Shown here: positions 27,354 to 36,509 of the stretch, one piece after another | Position numbering within the stretch: position 1 is the stretch's first letter | Layout of the letters: each line of letters opens with the position of its first letter | Translations under genes and position numbers: made by a program | The notes under the pieces: model-generated | The model's input: only the letters and a program-made list of their open reading frames with translations | The model's database searches: none | What the model was told of the DNA's origin: nothing | From: Bifidobacterium bifidum ATCC 29521 = JCM 1255 = DSM 20456 | GTDB taxonomy: Bacteria > Actinomycetota > Actinomycetes > Actinomycetales > Bifidobacteriaceae | Reading direction: 5' to 3' | Length of the DNA: 64,000 nucleotides | Assembly: GCF_001025135.1 (NCBI RefSeq) | Contig: NZ_AP012323.1 | Location: 1,240,001 to 1,304,000, forward strand

Positions 27354-28331
27354 TCAGTCCCTTCCTTTGTGGCTGATCAGTTCGATGCACCTCTCCAGCG
27401 CGTATACGGGGTCGCCCCCGTTGGTTTTGCTCTGTTCGTCCGCCCAGGCGAGCATGCGGATGCACTGCCCGAGTCCCGCCGAGGTCCAACCCGAAAGCTG
27501 TCTCATGGCGTTTTTCAGCACCCACGGGTTCGTTTTCGCCTGGGCCTGCGTGATGGTGCCGGCCTTGACTGCGGATGCCTTGGCGATGGTGCGCAGTTTC
27601 ATCGCGAGCGCGCCGATCAGCGCGATGGGGTCCGTTCCCTGTTCGACGGCGGAACGCATGGCGATGATGGCCTCGGCCGTGCGACCGGCTATGGCCTTGT
27701 CCGCCACGGAGAAACCGGTCACCTGCGGGTTCGAGGTCAGGTACCGGTTGACGAGATCCAGGGTGATGGGGTCGTCATCGAAATCGAAGCACAGTTGGGA
27801 GCACATGGCGGCCATTTCTCCGGTCCGCTCGCCGAGCACCGCGACGAGCTGCTGGGCGGCCAATGGCTCGACGCGGCGGTGCTCCCCCTCGAATATCTGC
27901 AGCACGAAGTTGAGTTTCGCCTCCGGTTTCTTCAGGTCGGCGACCGTCTCCTTGCACGCGCCCGCCTTGACGAGTTGGTCGAGCAGCCGTTTGCCCTTGA
28001 CCCCTCCTTCATGCCGGCAGATGACGATGCTGGATGCACCCGGATCGGCGCATGCCTGACGGCAGTAGCGCACCATGGATTCGCCCAGCTTGTCGTCGGC
28101 GTTTTGCAGATTGTCGACGACGACCACGGCGACATCGGCGAGCAGGGAAGGGCTGACGGCCTCATCGAATGCGTACTGGTCGCAGCCGGTCGCATCCAGG
28201 TCGATGCGCTCGGCGTCGGGCCGATCGTGCAGCGCACGGCGGATGAGATCGCGCCCGGTTCGCTTATTGAGATATGCGTCACCGCCGAACACGATGATGA
28301 ACGGGGCTTGCGAGCCTGCCTTGTTTGCCAT
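27354..28331 (-). CDS. holA: DNA polymerase III delta subunit
   Basis: A 325-residue clamp-loader subunit that opens the beta clamp. IIVFGGDAYLNKRTGRDLIRRAL near the N-terminus (delta-type domain I), KGKRLLDQLVKAGACKETVADLKK, and the C-terminal collar with QLSGWTSAGLGQCIRMLAWADEQSK are characteristic. The ATG at 28331 (MANKAG) is preferred because a GGAG lies close upstream and it minimises the overlap with comEC; the frame also opens at 28370. Confidence 0.93.
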   Translation of the reverse strand: MANKAGSQAPFIIVFGGDAYLNKRTGRDLIRRALHDRPDAERIDLDATGCDQYAFDEAVSPSLLADVAVVVVDNLQNADDKLGESMVRYCRQACADPGASSIVICRHEGGVKGKRLLDQLVKAGACKETVADLKKPEAKLNFVLQIFEGEHRRVEPLAAQQLVAVLGERTGEMAAMCSQLCFDFDDDPITLDLVNRYLTSNPQVTGFSVADKAIAGRTAEAIIAMRSAVEQGTDPIALIGALAMKLRTIAKASAVKAGTITQAQAKTNPWVLKNAMRQLSGWTSAGLGQCIRMLAWADEQSKTNGGDPVYALERCIELISHKGRD

Positions 28332-30348
28332 GGTCTCCATCTTCCCATACAGCTGGACAAGAGCCGTCATGCGCTCCCGTCATCGATGCGACGGGAATGG
28401 CTCCCGCCGCGACTTTCGTGTGCGGCACCGGCCGGTCTCCTCCGTCGGTGTCGCCGTCGAACATCGTTACGGTCTGCAACCACCATATCCGTATCCGGTC
28501 ACGCAGACGGGGACGGAACGACTGGCCGCCGTCGCCGGATCCGTCGGATCGCAGCAGACGCAACCATCGGGTGGCCAGTATCAGCACCGTGGCGCACGCC
28601 GATTCGACCAACACCATCAGCAATGCACCCGGTATGCCACCGGCCCACGGCATGGTCGCGAACTCGTTGTCCGACACCATCGCGGCGACGCGTTCCATGA
28701 CGGACGTGCCGCATCCCGCAATCCAGGCCAAGACGTATCCGCATTGCGGCATCAGCCAGGATATGAACAGCGCGGCGAGCCCTGCCATGGTGGCGAATCC
28801 CACGACCGGGCCGACGAGCAGATTCGCCGGCACCGAGGCGAGAGGCAGTTGCGGATCCATCAGGATCTGTATCGGCAGGGTGAGCGACTGCGCGGCGATG
28901 GTCATGGCGAGCGGAGCCGACAGCAATCGGGGCAGCATGCACGCCAGCCAATCGGTCAAAGGGCCGGCAAACAGCACGATGCCCAATACGGCCGCGCAGG
29001 ACAACGCGAAACCGTAGCTGACCGACATCGAGGGAGCGATGAGAAGGACGATGATCACCGTCCAGCTCAGCGAACTCACCGACTGCCCTCGACGGCCGGC
29101 CGCCACTGCGGCAGCGCCGAACAGTCCCATGAGCAATGCGCGCAGCACCGAATCGGATGGGAACACGACTATCGCCAGCATCACGTCCGACACCGCCATC
29201 ACCAGTCCTGTCGCCCATCGAGGGGCGAGCACGCGGGAGCACAGCCTGTGCACCAGCCCCGCGATGACCATGAAATGCCCTCCCGACACCGCCATCAGGT
29301 GCATGATGCCGCTGCGCCGGAACTGCTCCTCGAGTAGCGCCGCATACGCGGCATCGACGCCGCCGACACGTTCCGTCCCCGATGACAGGCCTTCTTCAGA
29401 CCCATGTGACGCCGCACCGAATGCGGTATCGCGCACCCGGACCGCATCCTGCCCGAGCACGCCGACGGTCAACCCCGGCACCAGCACGCGCGCCTGATCC
29501 GACAGGCGGTCGCAGGCGCGCAGTAGCCCCTGCTGCATGGCCTTGACGATGCGGGCCGTTCCGGAAGGCGCAGAAACCACATCCGGCACGCGCATATCGT
29601 CACAGGTCAGCCACAGCGGCTGACGGCCATACGACGCCGTGCTCAGCGTGCCGGGAAAACGGTAGACCGCCGTGTCGGTCAGCGCCGAACAGACGTCTCC
29701 CGACAACAGCACGCGGATATCGGCGCGCGAAGGCACCGGCGAGCGTTCCGACAGCGGATTCGCCGGGGATCGCCGTATGGACAGCGACACCACGCGCCCG
29801 TCAACCTGGCAATCGGAACCCCTCACCGTCGACGATACGGCCGGGGAGCGCACCCGCACCACGGCCACCACGTCGGCGGGCCCGTCACGGGCCTGGACAT
29901 GCGCCGCATCATGCCAGCGCACACTGTCCGCGGTCACCGCCGCGGCGGCCGACAGTAGTCCGGCCACGGCCATCACGGCCACGGCATCCCCGAGCGAGGC
30001 TCGCAACGGGCGTATCAGCCCGTGTGCCGCCAGCGACGGCACAACGAGGACCACCGGCAGCAGCATCACAGCCAACGCACCAATCGCATACCCCGTGACC
30101 GACATCGGGTCATCATCCATCAAGGTCAGCCATCGCCACCATTGGTGAGCCGCCGCCGAAGCCATCCACGCGGCGAGAGCCGCCGGCAGCATCCTGAAGT
30201 CCCTACCGCCGTTTTCGCGGCGGATGGCGAAGGCCCGCGATGACGGGCGTTCCCGATGCCCATCGGTCGAGTCGCGACGCCTTCCGGTATGGTCCCTCCG
30301 ACGGCGGTCGTGGCAGCCGCCACCCTGCATATGCCCGTCATCCCGCAT
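28279..30348 (-). CDS. comEC: ComEC/Rec2-like DNA uptake channel protein
   Basis: A 689-residue polytopic membrane protein. The competence domain holds LMAVSGGHFMVIAGLVHRL, DSVLRALLMG and QSLTLPIQILMDPQLPLASVPANLLVGP. An N-terminal hydrophobic region and an extracellular OB-like part (residues about 130-260) precede it. The C-terminal metallo-beta-lactamase domain of the long form is absent, and a polar tail overlaps the start of holA by about 50 bases. GAGGAG sets the start at 30348. It follows comEA by 23 bases, giving a comEA-comEC-holA order. Confidence 0.9.
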   Translation of the reverse strand: MRDDGHMQGGGCHDRRRRDHTGRRRDSTDGHRERPSSRAFAIRRENGGRDFRMLPAALAAWMASAAAHQWWRWLTLMDDDPMSVTGYAIGALAVMLLPVVLVVPSLAAHGLIRPLRASLGDAVAVMAVAGLLSAAAAVTADSVRWHDAAHVQARDGPADVVAVVRVRSPAVSSTVRGSDCQVDGRVVSLSIRRSPANPLSERSPVPSRADIRVLLSGDVCSALTDTAVYRFPGTLSTASYGRQPLWLTCDDMRVPDVVSAPSGTARIVKAMQQGLLRACDRLSDQARVLVPGLTVGVLGQDAVRVRDTAFGAASHGSEEGLSSGTERVGGVDAAYAALLEEQFRRSGIMHLMAVSGGHFMVIAGLVHRLCSRVLAPRWATGLVMAVSDVMLAIVVFPSDSVLRALLMGLFGAAAVAAGRRGQSVSSLSWTVIIVLLIAPSMSVSYGFALSCAAVLGIVLFAGPLTDWLACMLPRLLSAPLAMTIAAQSLTLPIQILMDPQLPLASVPANLLVGPVVGFATMAGLAALFISWLMPQCGYVLAWIAGCGTSVMERVAAMVSDNEFATMPWAGGIPGALLMVLVESACATVLILATRWLRLLRSDGSGDGGQSFRPRLRDRIRIWWLQTVTMFDGDTDGGDRPVPHTKVAAGAIPVASMTGAHDGSCPAVWEDGDHGKQGRLASPVHHRVRR

Positions 30349-30371
30349 GTACCGTCTCCTCATCCCCCACC

Positions 30372-31271
30372 TCACACACGCACCCACGGCCGTATCTTGG
30401 TGAGCGTCTTCGCGCCGATGCCGGAGACATCCAGCAGCTGGTCGACGCTGGTGAACCTCCCGATGCTGCGCCGGTGATCGAGAATGCGCTGCGCGGTCAC
30501 CGGCCCCACGCCGGGAATGGAATCCAGCTGCTCTGCGGTCGCGGTATTGAGATCGATCCTCGTATCTGCGGTGGCCCCATCGTCCGAACCGTCACTCCCC
30601 TGCTGCGATGATCGCCCGTTCTGCGCAGCCTGACTGCCCGCGGAGGACTCCACGCCGTCTCCTTGCGATTCAGCGTCGCCCGCCCCACCGGAATTCTCCT
30701 GATCGGAGCCCGTTCCACCAGAGTTCGACCCGTCGCCATTCATGGAGTCGCTGCCGTCACTTCCACCGGGTAACGTTTCGGCGATACCCGTTTCCTTCCC
30801 TCCCGCATTCTGCATCGCGGCGTTATGGGATTGAGCCGACACGTACCGCAGGGACTGCTGCAGCAGCATCGTCAGGCTCGCGCACAGGGCCGTGGTCAGC
30901 ACCAGCATCACCGTCACCGCGTGGAACGGGCGGAATCTCAGCCGCGGCACGTCCCGCTTCGCGGACTGGCCTCGCATGCCGTCGTCAGGGCGCACACCCA
31001 TCAGACGGCTTATTGGCTCGACGGCAGGCGTGGTGGAATCGGCCACGTCGGCATGTTTCTCGGTATGACTCTCGCCATGCGACGGCACCGGTCTGGAAAA
31101 ATCCCCCGGTGGCGGCGCCGGAGGAGGAGACACGCCCGTTCCGGCATCCGTCGCGACAGATGTTCCGATCCCGATTACGTCGGGCACGGCAGGAATCCCG
31201 GCGTGGCGGCCATCGTCCATGCCGCGCAACCGCCGAGTCGCCGTTTGATCCCCTGAATGAGAAATGCCCAT
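30372..31271 (-). CDS. comEA: ComEA-like DNA-binding protein with helix-hairpin-helix
   Basis: A protein of about 299 residues: a Pro/His-rich cytoplasmic N-terminus, one membrane segment (FHAVTVMLVLTTALCASLTMLL) and a Gly/Ser/Asp-rich extracellular linker of about 90 residues. The C-terminal double helix-hairpin-helix carries DLNTATAEQLDSIPGVGPVT and IGRFTSVDQLLDVSGIG. In competence systems it binds incoming DNA and hands it to ComEC. The start is uncertain: ATGs at 31298, 31271 and 31220 lack good ribosome sites, and the first two sit inside a hairpin. Confidence 0.85.
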   Translation of the reverse strand: MGISHSGDQTATRRLRGMDDGRHAGIPAVPDVIGIGTSVATDAGTGVSPPPAPPPGDFSRPVPSHGESHTEKHADVADSTTPAVEPISRLMGVRPDDGMRGQSAKRDVPRLRFRPFHAVTVMLVLTTALCASLTMLLQQSLRYVSAQSHNAAMQNAGGKETGIAETLPGGSDGSDSMNGDGSNSGGTGSDQENSGGAGDAESQGDGVESSAGSQAAQNGRSSQQGSDGSDDGATADTRIDLNTATAEQLDSIPGVGPVTAQRILDHRRSIGRFTSVDQLLDVSGIGAKTLTKIRPWVRV

Positions 31272-31300
31272 GCTTCCAGCGTGAGGGAACATGGGCATGA
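31264..31300 (-). terminator. hairpin between leuS and comEA
   Basis: ATGCCCATG and CATGGGCAT form a 9-bp stem with a loop of about 15 bases; on the minus strand it is followed by TTTCTC. It would end the leuS transcript and overlaps the possible early starts of comEA. Confidence 0.55.
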
Positions 31301-31319
31301 AGTCCAGCCGAATCGGCCT

Positions 31320-31364
31320 ATGTGGTCGAAGGCTCGGGAGTTATCCACATTTTCGGCGTGTCGC
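31320..31364 (+). repeat. dispersed repeat, copy 2 (contains TTATCCACA)
   Basis: Identical to 23267-23310 except for one added T after CCACAT. It lies 8 bases beyond the leuS stop codon, in the same orientation as copy 1. Confidence 0.92.
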
Positions 31365-31372
31365 CGGCGGAA

Positions 31373-34351
31373 TCACTCGGCGGGGACGATGGAGACGATC
31401 TTCGGGGCCTTGACGATCACCTTGTGCGGCGTCTTGCCGCCCAACCGGTCGGCGACCGCCTCAAGCGCCTGCTTTTCGAGGTCGGCCGGGTCGATGTCAA
31501 CCGGCACCTCAAGCTTGGCACGCACTTTGCCCTTGATCTGCACCACGGCGGTGACGGTGTCATGGCCGACGTACTTCTCGTCGGCGACGGGCCACGGCTC
31601 GGCGGACAGGGATTCGTCATGCCCGAGCTTGGACCACATCTCCTCGCAGATGTGCGGCGCGATCGGTGCGAGCATGAGGATCAGAGGCTCGACGGCGGCG
31701 CGCGGCACGGCGGGCAGTGAGGTCAGGTGGTTGTTGAGCACGATGAGCTTGGCGATGGCGGTGTTCGGACGCATGCCCTCCATCTCCACGGTCACCTCGG
31801 CGATCGTGTTGTTGAGCAGCTTCAGGGTCTTGACATCCGGGGTGTCCTCAGTCACGTGCACCTCGCCGGAGGTCTCGTCGACCACATTGCGCCACAGTCG
31901 CTGCAGGAAGCGCATGCCGCCGACCACGTTGCGCGTGTTCCACGGGCGGGACTCGTCCAGCGGGCCCATGCTCATCTCGTACAGGCGGAACGTGTCCGCA
32001 CCGTAGTTCTCGTACATGTAGTCCGGGGTGACGATGTTCTTCAGGCTCTTGCCCATCTTGCCGAACTCGCGGTTGGCGTGCTCGCCGTTCCACGTGAACG
32101 TCGGCTCGCCGTCAGCCCTGGCGGGGCCTTCCACGACCTCGTCGGCCGGTACGTACTGGCCACGGTCATCGGTGTAGGCGTACGCCTGGATCATGCCCTG
32201 GTTGAACAGCTTGTGGAACGGCTCGGCCGAATCCACGTAGCCGAGGTCGAAGAGCACCTTGTGCCAGAAGCGGGAGTAGAGCAGGTGGAGCACGGCGTGC
32301 TCGACGCCGCCGATGTACAAGTCCACGCCGCCCTCGTCGCCCGAGTACTTGTTGTGGTTCGGGCCCATCCAGTAGTCGAACTCGTCCTTCTCGACCATGT
32401 GCTCGGTGTCAGACGGGTCGATGTAACGCATGTAGTACCAGCAGGAGCCGGCCCAGTTCGGCATGGTGTTGGTGTCGCGATAGTAGGTCTTCTTGCCGTC
32501 GCCCAAGTCGAGCTCGACCTTGACCCAGTCCTCGTTGCGGCTCAGCGGCGCCTCCGGGTTGGACTCGGCGTCCATCGGGTCGAAGGTGCGCGGCTCGTAG
32601 TCGGGCACGTCGGGCAGGTTGATCGGCAAAGCCGAGTCCGGCAGCAGGTGCGGGGTGCCGTCCTCGCCATAGACGATCGGGAAGGGCTCACCCCAGTAGC
32701 GCTGGCGGGAGAACAGCCAGTCGCGCAGACGGTAGCTGACCGTGCCCTTGCCCACGCCGGCGGATTCGAGCCAGGCGTTGACCTTGGCGATGGCGTCATC
32801 GACGCGCAGGCCGTTAAGGCTCAGCGCGTCGCCCTTGGCGGCGGTGGCCTCGACGGATGAGTTGATCACGATGCCGTCGTGGGAGACGAACGGGGCCTTG
32901 CCTTCGTAATTGGCCAGGTCGTCGCCGGATTCGGGCAGGGGCTTGACGGTGTAGATGACCGGCAGACCGAACTTGACGGCGAAATCGTAATCGCGCTGGT
33001 CGCCGCCCGGCACGGCCATGATGGCGCCGGTGCCGTAATCCATGAGCACGTAGTCGGCGGTGAACAGCGGCAGCTTGGCTCCGGTAATCGGGTTGGTGGC
33101 GTACAGGCCGGTGAACAGGCCGGTCTTCTCGCCGCCCTCATCCACACGATCCTTGGCGGTCTTGGCCTCGGCAGCGAGCCTGTAGGCCTTCACTGCCTCG
33201 ACCGGGGTGGCGTAGCCGCCCTTCCAATCCTCGGGAACGTCGGCCGGCCATTCGGCGGGCACGTTCTCCAGCAGGTGATGCTCCGGGGAGACGACGGCGA
33301 ACGTGGTGCCGAACAGGGTGTCGGGACGGGTGGTATAGATCTCCATGTCCTTGCTGCCGTCGGCGGTGGCCACGGTGAAGTGCACGGAGGCGCCGTGGGA
33401 TTCGCCGATCCAGTTGCGCTGCATGAGCTTGACCTTCTCGGGCCAGTCGATGCCGTCGAGGTCCCCGATGAGGCGGTGGCCGTACTTGGTGATGCGCATC
33501 GACCACTGGCGCAGCTCGCGCTGGAAGACCGGGAAGTTGCCGCGTTCGGACTTGCCTTCGGCGGTGACCTCCTCGTTGGCGAGCACGGTGCCCAGCCCCG
33601 GGCACCAGTTGACCGGGGACTTGGAGATGTAGGCGAGGCGGAAGTCGTTGAGGATGTCCTGCTGTTCGGCCTGGTCGAGGTCGGCCCACGCCTTGCCGTC
33701 GGACTCATGGCCGGGGATGGCCTTCTCGCCGCATTCGAACTTGGCGACGAGCTCGCTGACCGGGCGGGCGGAGCCCTTGGAGCCGGAGGGGTTCACGGCG
33801 TCCTCGTCGTACCAGGAATCGTAGATGCGCGAGAAGATCCACTGGGTCCAGCGCACATAGCCGGGGTCAATCGTCGCGAAGGAGCGACGGTCATCGAAAC
33901 TCAGTCCCATGCGGTGCAGCTGGCGGGACATGTTGGCGATGTTGGCAAGCGTGGTGACGCGCGGGTGCTGCCCAGTCTGCACGGCGTACTGTTCCGCGGG
34001 CAGGCCGAAGGCGTCATAACCCATGGCGTGCAGCACGTTCTCGCCCTTCATGCGGTGGTAGCGGGAGGCCACGTCGGAGGCGAGGTAGCCCAGCGGGTGG
34101 CCCACGTGCAGGCCCTTGCCTGACGGGTATGGGAACATGTCCATCGCGAAGTATGCCGGGCGGCCGTCTGCGTTGCGGCCCTTGCCGTCCTTGAGGTCGC
34201 CGTTGACGTTGGCGGCCCAGAACGTGCCCTTGTCATCCCAGATCTTCTGCCATTTGCCTTCGATGTCCTGCGCGAGTGCCGCGTTGTAACGGTATGCGGG
34301 TTCGGTGGAATCGGTGGACGCGGGTTGCGTGGTCTTCTCGTTGTCACTCAT
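31373..34351 (-). CDS. leuS: leucyl-tRNA synthetase
   Basis: A 992-residue class I synthetase. The HIGH motif is HVGH in YPSGKGLHVGHPLGY, the KMSKS loop reads KMGKS, and the CP1 editing domain (TTRPDTLFGTTFAVVSPEH) and a C-terminal tRNA-binding domain are complete. A TTG lies two codons upstream, but the ATG at 34351 is more likely. There is no Shine-Dalgarno; instead a GATAAT -10 box lies 8 bases before the ATG, so the mRNA may be leaderless. Confidence 0.97.
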   Translation of the reverse strand: MSDNEKTTQPASTDSTEPAYRYNAALAQDIEGKWQKIWDDKGTFWAANVNGDLKDGKGRNADGRPAYFAMDMFPYPSGKGLHVGHPLGYLASDVASRYHRMKGENVLHAMGYDAFGLPAEQYAVQTGQHPRVTTLANIANMSRQLHRMGLSFDDRRSFATIDPGYVRWTQWIFSRIYDSWYDEDAVNPSGSKGSARPVSELVAKFECGEKAIPGHESDGKAWADLDQAEQQDILNDFRLAYISKSPVNWCPGLGTVLANEEVTAEGKSERGNFPVFQRELRQWSMRITKYGHRLIGDLDGIDWPEKVKLMQRNWIGESHGASVHFTVATADGSKDMEIYTTRPDTLFGTTFAVVSPEHHLLENVPAEWPADVPEDWKGGYATPVEAVKAYRLAAEAKTAKDRVDEGGEKTGLFTGLYATNPITGAKLPLFTADYVLMDYGTGAIMAVPGGDQRDYDFAVKFGLPVIYTVKPLPESGDDLANYEGKAPFVSHDGIVINSSVEATAAKGDALSLNGLRVDDAIAKVNAWLESAGVGKGTVSYRLRDWLFSRQRYWGEPFPIVYGEDGTPHLLPDSALPINLPDVPDYEPRTFDPMDAESNPEAPLSRNEDWVKVELDLGDGKKTYYRDTNTMPNWAGSCWYYMRYIDPSDTEHMVEKDEFDYWMGPNHNKYSGDEGGVDLYIGGVEHAVLHLLYSRFWHKVLFDLGYVDSAEPFHKLFNQGMIQAYAYTDDRGQYVPADEVVEGPARADGEPTFTWNGEHANREFGKMGKSLKNIVTPDYMYENYGADTFRLYEMSMGPLDESRPWNTRNVVGGMRFLQRLWRNVVDETSGEVHVTEDTPDVKTLKLLNNTIAEVTVEMEGMRPNTAIAKLIVLNNHLTSLPAVPRAAVEPLILMLAPIAPHICEEMWSKLGHDESLSAEPWPVADEKYVGHDTVTAVVQIKGKVRAKLEVPVDIDPADLEKQALEAVADRLGGKTPHKVIVKAPKIVSIVPAE

Positions 34352-34359
34352 AGACAAGG

Positions 34360-34365
34360 ATTATC
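34360..34365 (-). promoter_or_regulatory. -10 box for leaderless leuS
   Basis: GATAAT on the minus strand ends 8 bases before the leuS ATG, so transcription would begin at or next to the start codon. No consensus -35 was found. Confidence 0.45.
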
Positions 34366-34475
34366 GCCACGCAACTGGACACCATCCTCACGCAGGTCAT
34401 GGCATGCCGCGCATCCGGTCGATAATCGACGTGCGACGCCGACGGGGCGAGCCGCGCGCAGCCCGCCGGCCTTCA

Positions 34476-35405
34476 TCATTCGTCGCCCTGCTCCGGGTCC
34501 GACGACGCCGTGTCCGACGATGCCGCGGGATCCGGCGGATTGAGCTTGGAGTCGACAGTGTAGCCGATCTGCCGGCGCATGCCCCGCACGGCCTGCCGCC
34601 ACGTGCCGTCGTCGATCATGTCGCTCAGTATGTCACCGATGCTGTCGGCGAGCTGCGTATTCCCGTGCTTGACCGCGATGCCGTATCGCTCCTCGCCGAA
34701 CGGAGCCCCGACCACCTGCACGTACCCGTTGCCTTTCACGGTCGCGAGGCCGGTGAGGATGGCGTCGCCCGCGGCTACGGCGTCGACGTCACCGATGAGC
34801 AGTGACGTCAGGCACTGCCCGTAATCGTCACGCTCCTCGATGGACGCCTTGGGCGCCTGGCTGCGCACGGCGTCGGTCACGTCGCTGCCGGCAACCACGC
34901 ACGCCTTGCGCCCGTTCATGTCCTTGATGCCGGTGATGTCGCCCGCGTCGGCGGCCCTCACCAGCAGATCCTGCCGGACGATTAGATACGGGCCGGTCAT
35001 CGTCACCGCCGACTCATGCCGTTCGGTGATGCCGAAGCTGGACACCACCATGTCGACCTGCGCGCTTTCCAGCATGGAGACGCGGGAACGGGGCGTCACC
35101 GGCTTGAAGACGATCTGCTTGTCCGCGTATCCCAGCGCCTTGGCGACGTAACGGGCCACATCCACGTCGAAGCCCGAATACCCGCCGTTGTGCCATACGC
35201 CCAGACCGGGCTGGTCGGAGGCGACGCCGATCGACACCGTGGGCCCCTCCGGCTGCCGTATCGACACGCCGTTCGCATCATCCCGGGAACTCGAGGAGCC
35301 GCAGGCGGTCAGGGATCCCGCGGTCCACAGCACCGCAGCCAGCGCCGCCGAAAAGCGACGCATGATGCGCCGGCGCCCCGCCTTCGTGTGTTGCAGCCCT
35401 GTCAT
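34476..35405 (-). CDS. amino-acid ABC transporter binding lipoprotein (SBP family 3)
   Basis: A 309-residue exported lipoprotein: signal peptide with lipobox LTAC at about residue 35, then a family-3 binding fold (VWHNGGYSGFDVDVARYVAKALGY, MVVSSFGITERHESAVTMTGPY, ACVVAGSDVTDAV, YGIAVKHGN). The Asp/Arg residues that hold the alpha-amino group in the family lie in the SGFDVD and QDLLVR segments. There are no permease or ATPase genes next to it. The C-terminal PPDPAASSDTASSDPEQGDE tail is a low-complexity extension. The start follows a GGGAA site 10 bases after corA. Confidence 0.85.
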   Translation of the reverse strand: MTGLQHTKAGRRRIMRRFSAALAAVLWTAGSLTACGSSSSRDDANGVSIRQPEGPTVSIGVASDQPGLGVWHNGGYSGFDVDVARYVAKALGYADKQIVFKPVTPRSRVSMLESAQVDMVVSSFGITERHESAVTMTGPYLIVRQDLLVRAADAGDITGIKDMNGRKACVVAGSDVTDAVRSQAPKASIEERDDYGQCLTSLLIGDVDAVAAGDAILTGLATVKGNGYVQVVGAPFGEERYGIAVKHGNTQLADSIGDILSDMIDDGTWRQAVRGMRRQIGYTVDSKLNPPDPAASSDTASSDPEQGDE

Positions 35406-35415
35406 GCCGTTCCCG

Positions 35416-36366
35416 TCATTTGAACATGCGCGAACGGGTCAGGAACCACGCGACGACGGCGGAGAGCACGACGGATATCGCGATGATCAGCGTGAAGCCC
35501 CATGTCTTGCCGGTGAACGGCATGCCCAGCTGCCCCGGCACGAAGTTCATGCCGTACATGGAGAAGATCAGCGTCGGGATCGACAGCGTGATGGAGATGA
35601 TCGTGAAGATGCGCATCACGTTGTTCAGGTTGTTGGAGACGATCGAGGCGAAGGCGTCGGTCATGTTCGCGAGAACGCCGCTGTAGATGTTCGCCATCTC
35701 GATGGCCTGCTTGTTCTCGATGATGACGTCGTCGAGCAGGTCCTCGTCGTCCGGGTACTGCTGGATGCGCGCGAGCGTGGTCAGCTTCTCCATGACGATC
35801 TCGTTCGATTTGAGCGACGTGGTGAAATAGACCAAGGTCTTGCTCAGCTCAAGCAGCATCATGATCTCGCGGTTCTGCATGGCGTGACGCAGCTTGAATT
35901 CGAGCTTGTCGCTTTCGCGGTCGATAATGCGCAGGTACCTCAGGTATGTGCTGGCGTTGCGGTAGAGGATCTGGAGGATGAAGCGCGAACGCATGAACGT
36001 GTTGAACCCTCGGATCGTTCCCTCCATGAACGGGTGCAGCACCGGCGTGTCCTGCATGCATACGGTGATGATGAGGTCTTCGGTGACGATGATCGACAGA
36101 GGGATGGTCTCGTACCAGTCACGGCCCCCGCGCTCCTCGACGGTCGGGATGTCCACGATGATCATCGTGTAATCGTCCTCGACGTCGATGCGCGAACGTT
36201 CCTCGTCATCCAACGGGGCGCGCAGGTCGGCGAGGTCGACGCCGGTCTGCTGGGAGACCGTGGCGAGCTCCACGTCGGTGGGTTCGGACAGACACAGCCA
36301 GGAGCCGTTCTCAGGTTTTTCGATCTGCTCCACTTGGCCGTTAATCGTGCTGAACATCCTCAACAT
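35416..36366 (-). CDS. CorA-family magnesium transporter
   Basis: A 316-residue pentameric channel protein. The cytoplasmic alpha/beta funnel and long stalk helices are followed by two C-terminal membrane segments. The signature YGMNF (GMN) follows the first segment (IISITLSIPTLIFSMYGMNF). The second segment ends in SRMFK, a basic cytoplasmic tail. GGTGAG precedes the ATG. It is 10 bases upstream of the binding lipoprotein and probably shares its transcript. Confidence 0.93.
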   Translation of the reverse strand: MLRMFSTINGQVEQIEKPENGSWLCLSEPTDVELATVSQQTGVDLADLRAPLDDEERSRIDVEDDYTMIIVDIPTVEERGGRDWYETIPLSIIVTEDLIITVCMQDTPVLHPFMEGTIRGFNTFMRSRFILQILYRNASTYLRYLRIIDRESDKLEFKLRHAMQNREIMMLLELSKTLVYFTTSLKSNEIVMEKLTTLARIQQYPDDEDLLDDVIIENKQAIEMANIYSGVLANMTDAFASIVSNNLNNVMRIFTIISITLSIPTLIFSMYGMNFVPGQLGMPFTGKTWGFTLIIAISVVLSAVVAWFLTRSRMFK

Positions 36367-36509
36367 GTAGTCTCACCCACCTCTCATAACCGAACACTAC
36401 CGAACATGACCGGACCCGCGGCGGCATGTCACGTCGTCTGGAAGCCTCAACAAGGATAGCCCTTATGCCACGACTTGCAAATCCGCCACGGCCGGCCCCG
36501 CCGCCGGCC

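Noticed and set aside
26736..28700. A 654-codon plus-strand frame over tsaE and holA
   Set aside because: Antisense shadow; tsaE and holA have P-loop and clamp-loader motifs on the minus strand.
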